Shown here one piece after another: positions 60,740 through 64,000 of a DNA stretch of 64,000 nt (positions are counted from its first letter, which is position 1; each line of letters starts with the position of its first letter). The notes beneath the pieces were generated by a model, which searched no databases, was not told the origin of the DNA, and saw nothing but the letters and a program-made list of their open reading frames with translations. Origin of the DNA: Pyrrhoderma lamaoense. Its lineage: Eukaryota; Basidiomycota; Agaricomycetes; Hymenochaetales; Hymenochaetaceae. Location of the stretch: assembly GCA_002794735.1 (NCBI GenBank), contig NBAZ01000004.1, positions 930,001 to 994,000 of the forward strand, written 5' to 3'. The position numbers and the translations under genes are program-made.

Positions 60740-63258
60740 CTAGGGTGAACTCTGCTCACGAAGAAGTTTCATCTCCCCTAGGCGTCGACGCATCTCCTTT
60801 TCCGTCTTTGTTGGTGGAACCATTCTAGCTACAAAAGCACCAGCCTGAGAAGCGCTATCAATGATCTAGTCTAATGTATCACTTAACAAGCTACTTACCA
60901 GTGTCATCAGACCACCAAATCGAAGGACCCAGCCCACACCATCTTTACCAAGGTACGTGTTATGGTTATTTGGATCTTCTGCGGCGTCAACTATCTTAAA
61001 TATCGCACTCGCAACAATTGCGACCTAAATATGATTCAGTATCAATCATTATGTGTGATAATTCGTAACTCACGATAAATTGAGGTATGACGATAGCCAG
61101 GTTATGAATTCCAAGAACGGTACCGCCCGCAATGGGCTTAGCACCTGCAAGTTCTTCATCCTCATCTCTAGGTCCAAGGGAATGCCGTCGCAGAAGAGGC
61201 TGCCTCTCTGTTTCAGACCGACGCCATCGGTGTTGAGTAGGAGAGGAAGCATTCCTAAAGTGGTTACGAGAACTTGTACCAGCTACTGGAGGGCCGGCAG
61301 CAGGGGCTTTGGGAGTTTCATTCATTTCTTTCAAGAATTCCATGATGATAGCAAAAGGAACCCAGCAAGCTACAGCCCAGCATATCCCGACTAAACTAAC
61401 AACGAAAATAGCTTGAAGGAGAGTAGAGATAAAAAATGTCGAAAATGTGAGCACAGTGAAAAGGAGCAAAGCCCCGTCCAGATATTCCGGAGCATAAATG
61501 GCATGCTTGGAAGCCTTAGGGGTTGTCCTTTCCTTGCAGCTTCTGCTCGCCATTCTTGGACCGTATTTCTCAACCGTGTCAACTCGGCATCTTCATCTTC
61601 ATCGCCCTCGTGAGCTAGAAGTCTTTGATCACGACTGGCAAGGTTCGGAAGCAAAGTACCAGCCACAACCGCCACTAGATTATGATTATGAGTTATAGTT
61701 CTTATAATCAGCATATTTTCTTACCAATGCTAAACCAAAGGAGAGCAAGATCCCCCATGCGTGTAGCTGTTTCAGCGTCAGGCTCTTCACCGCTCTCATT
61801 TGCCATTACTTGCCCTATATAAGTAGTGCTGGAATCAAACAATTATAAGTGAGGGAGTTACGATAATATTAATCGGCAAATATAATTACGCATAGAACAG
61901 GAAGGGGAACCATCCCATGAATGCAAAGAATTGGACATAGCAAACCCGCCTGATAGGCCTGGGTAGATTTACTATTGCATTGCTGATGTTCTTTAGTACA
62001 TCTACGATTTTACTGGCGGCGAAACTTAAGTTTTAAGGAGTGTGACAACAACACATTCAGATTAAGTACCTTCTCTTTTTTTCTCGGAGATCTTCTTGAC
62101 CAGGCTTTTCATCTTGACAGATGCACGTAATCCCAACAGTAACAACTAGAATAATCATAGCTACAATACAGAATTTTCTGAATTGGCCGCCCCCAACAAA
62201 CGGAGCAGAGGAAGCTGAGCAAGGGGTAGGAAGCCTAGGTGTATTTTTATTATTATTGAATGTAGAGATTCGATACGCATTATGAACATTCTTACCAAAA
62301 CCATATCCTATGATATTGCCCGCATGTGTCATTCTTCCATGCCATGCATTACCAGAATTGAGTTGAGATGGGGGTGTGACATCTAAAAGCAAGTTCCTAA
62401 GGGATGCTTGCAAAGCATTAAGAGAGAAATCCAGGAAGTAAAATGCGACGACAGCGAATCCTATTGCTACATTGGACACCTGAAAGTTATAATCAGTGAC
62501 TTCTCCCAACGTAACTGATCTTGAACGGACCTGCTTCTCTCTCTGAGGATCCCACGAACCGGCCCCCCCACCAAACACGTCAACAAAAAAAGCTGATAGT
62601 TCTTCGCAATAAGCCAATATGAGCGTAGATAGACATAAGATGGCTGTAGAGGTAGCAACCCAATACCGACGTCGAAATCTTGACTTAGAAGAGTCCGAGA
62701 TAGCGCCTTGCAATGATGTGAAAATCTTTAGTGATAGTACTGGCCCAAATAATATGACATACCTATGAGGGGCTGGGCAATGAGTCCAGAAATAGGTCCA
62801 GCAAGCCATACCAAAGATGTGAGCTGCTCGGACAATCCCAAAGACAACAGAAATGGTGTGCCATAACTAAAGAGCGTGGCGAGTAAGCAGACTGACCGCC
62901 CCCACGAGGAAAGCACACTTACCCAAGTTCCACGGTCCATGCCACTTGTGCTCCTGCCATCGAGATACTCTAGAAGTACGTTGGGTAAACATGATGTAGA
63001 ACAGATGCACCAAGGCATGACAAGTCATACCAGATTGAACAGCTGTCTCGTTGAGAGACGTGCTTTCCCAATATCCGCAGTGTCGGGATCATTTGCACTT
63101 CTCTGAGGACTTTTTTTCTTTTGAGCACTCGAAGCCCTGTAACGATCTTCCTGGGGAACACGATCGTGGGCCGGGGTAGTATCCTTTCGGGTCGAGGTTG
63201 GCCAGGCCAACTGAGAAGTTGGATCAATGTCCGGAGCAGGGGACATTGCGCGACTCAT
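60740..63258 (-). CDS. MFS sucrose/alpha-glucoside-type transporter (GPH family)
   Basis: Plasma-membrane proton symporter of the plant SUT / S. pombe Sut1 type. The leader MSRAMSPAPDIDPTSQLAWP is basic and disordered. TM1-2: VAWTVELGYGTPFLLSLGLS and SLVWLAGPISGLIAQPLIGA, with the loop motif ISDSSKSRFRRRYWV. Then AILCLSTLILAYCEELSAFF, AIGFAVVAFYFLDFSLNALQ with ASLRNLLLDVTPPSQLNSGN (near 62,400), and MVVILVV-type helices. A central loop carries EKRRYLI; the second half has ALLLFTVLTFSTFFISTLLQ and SLVGICWAVACWVPFAIIME. The end KTEKEMRRRLGEMKLLREQS is a charged tail. About twelve introns. Substrate not proven. Confidence 0.87.
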
Positions 63259-63713
63259 CTGGAGTGAGAAATCTCGAGACTGAAAACTCGATAGTGATGA
63301 AGTAAAAGGGTCTACGGTGACAGGACAGCCAGACTACATATACATGTACATCCTAGTATAAGTAGGAGCAAGTACTCGCGTTGTAGTCATCAGACGCGTT
63401 TAGTCACTGAGCCGAGAACGTGTGATGTGTCTTCCCCAAGAAAGGAGAGCTTTCCTTACACGTACAATTGCGTTGAGTATTGGTGCGGGTAAGTACAATC
63501 TGGTAATCTGTTACATTTACAAATGTCTTGTAATACATACATATGAGGGTCTAAATAGGACAAGGAAAGAAGAGAACAATGACAGTTGCAGGTAATAACA
63601 TAGGCAGGCAAGTTAACACAGCAGAATAGAGTGATACATAAGTATGAGTAATAACAAAAACGAAACAAATGGAGTTAATTGAAAGTGAATTCCTTTCTCC
63701 ATTTCTTATACTA
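63259..63713. other. Intergenic: sugar-transporter promoter
   Basis: No gene seen. GC-skewed near the transporter start, then AT-rich. The left part probably contains the transporter promoter; the right part is 3' to the edge gene. Confidence 0.5.
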
Positions 63714-64000
63714 CTAGCTCTTTTGTTCAGAAGTAGTTCTTCGATGTTCACGCTGTAGCCTTTGACTATCAATGGCAGGCAACGGCTTTGACAGCAAAGC
63801 GAATGCACGTCGTCCGTTGGACTTTTGAGGTAGGATAGAGTCTGCAAGTTTATTCTTGGAAGGCGGGTCTGGAAAGACGGCATAATCGCTGGAGGGGCCA
63901 GTAAAACCAGACTCTACCTGGCGACCAGGGACGGTGCCTGCACGACGTGCAGAATGTCTCCGTTCAAGGATTTGTCCATTTGTTGGAGGAGTAGAAGAGA
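63714..64000 (-). CDS. C-terminal end of an unidentified protein (partial)
   Basis: An open minus-strand frame enters from the right edge (STPPTNGQILERRHSARRAG, then VPGRQVESGFTGPSSDYAVF) and ends REHRRTTSEQKS at 63714. It is Ser/Pro/Arg-rich and looks like a disordered tail. Codon use and continuity fit coding, but there is not enough to name it. Confidence 0.5.
   Translation of the reverse strand, partial: SSTPPTNGQILERRHSARRAGTVPGRQVESGFTGPSSDYAVFPDPPSKNKLADSILPQKSNGRRAFALLSKPLPAIDSQRLQREHRRTTSEQKS

Noticed and set aside
61400..61714. Plus-strand ORFs across the sugar-transporter gene
   Set aside because: Antisense shadows of transporter exons.

Overview
The window is nuclear DNA of a basidiomycete fungus, most likely an Agaricomycete. 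The genes are eukaryotic, closely spaced and split by many short (about 50-60 nt) GT-AG introns. Intergenic DNA is AT-rich. Several proteins are typical of this lineage: a CcmS-related-domain protein, a Far11-type STRIPAK subunit, a GAR-domain coiled-coil protein and a Dph6-RidA fusion. I see no rRNA, tRNA, CRISPR array or bacterial operon. All exon boundaries were read by eye from splice consensus and frame continuity, so coordinates are gene spans, not exon lists.

Layout. 1-8.4 kb (minus): 3' part missing of a cyclin, then UBA1 (ubiquitin E1) and cactin. 8.5-18.3 kb: mitochondrial ClpX (+), RanBP1 (-), an EMP24-like p24 cargo receptor (+), a kinesin-8 (-) and dihydroorotase (+). 18.7-22 kb: a tryptophan/GW-rich CcmS-related protein and an unrecognised one-TM coiled-coil protein. 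22.48-23.13 kb: a non-autonomous TIR element (MITE) with a TA target duplication. 23.6-33.5 kb: Far11/STRIP (+) converging on a giant GAR-domain protein (-). 33.9-41.5 kb: DPH1 (-), NPC1 (+), RNPS1-like SR protein (-). 41.7-49 kb: a Swi5/Ace2-like zinc-finger factor (-), a Cyc2/cytochrome-b5-reductase-like flavoprotein (+), cytosolic PheRS alpha (-), Ufe1/syntaxin-18 (+). 49.6-50.9 kb: a decaying zinc-finger gene. 51.6-57.4 kb (minus): Tvp38, a seven-TM protein whose tail appears to splice into a coiled-coil ORF, and a STEEP1/CXorf56 homologue. 57.9-64 kb: DPH6 (+), a sucrose/alpha-glucoside-type transporter (-), and the 3' end of an unknown gene (-).

This is mostly a housekeeping neighbourhood with no operon-like pathway. 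Recurring themes are the secretory and sterol pathway (p24, Ufe1, Tvp38, NPC1), microtubules (kinesin-8, GAR protein) and diphthamide synthesis (DPH1 and DPH6 in one window). In four genes the reading frame breaks at or beside a G/C run and would be restored by one more base. This suggests assembly undercalls and affects how stops in this window should be read. The most interesting items are the seven-TM/coiled-coil gene, the MITE, the decayed zinc-finger gene and the GW-rich protein.
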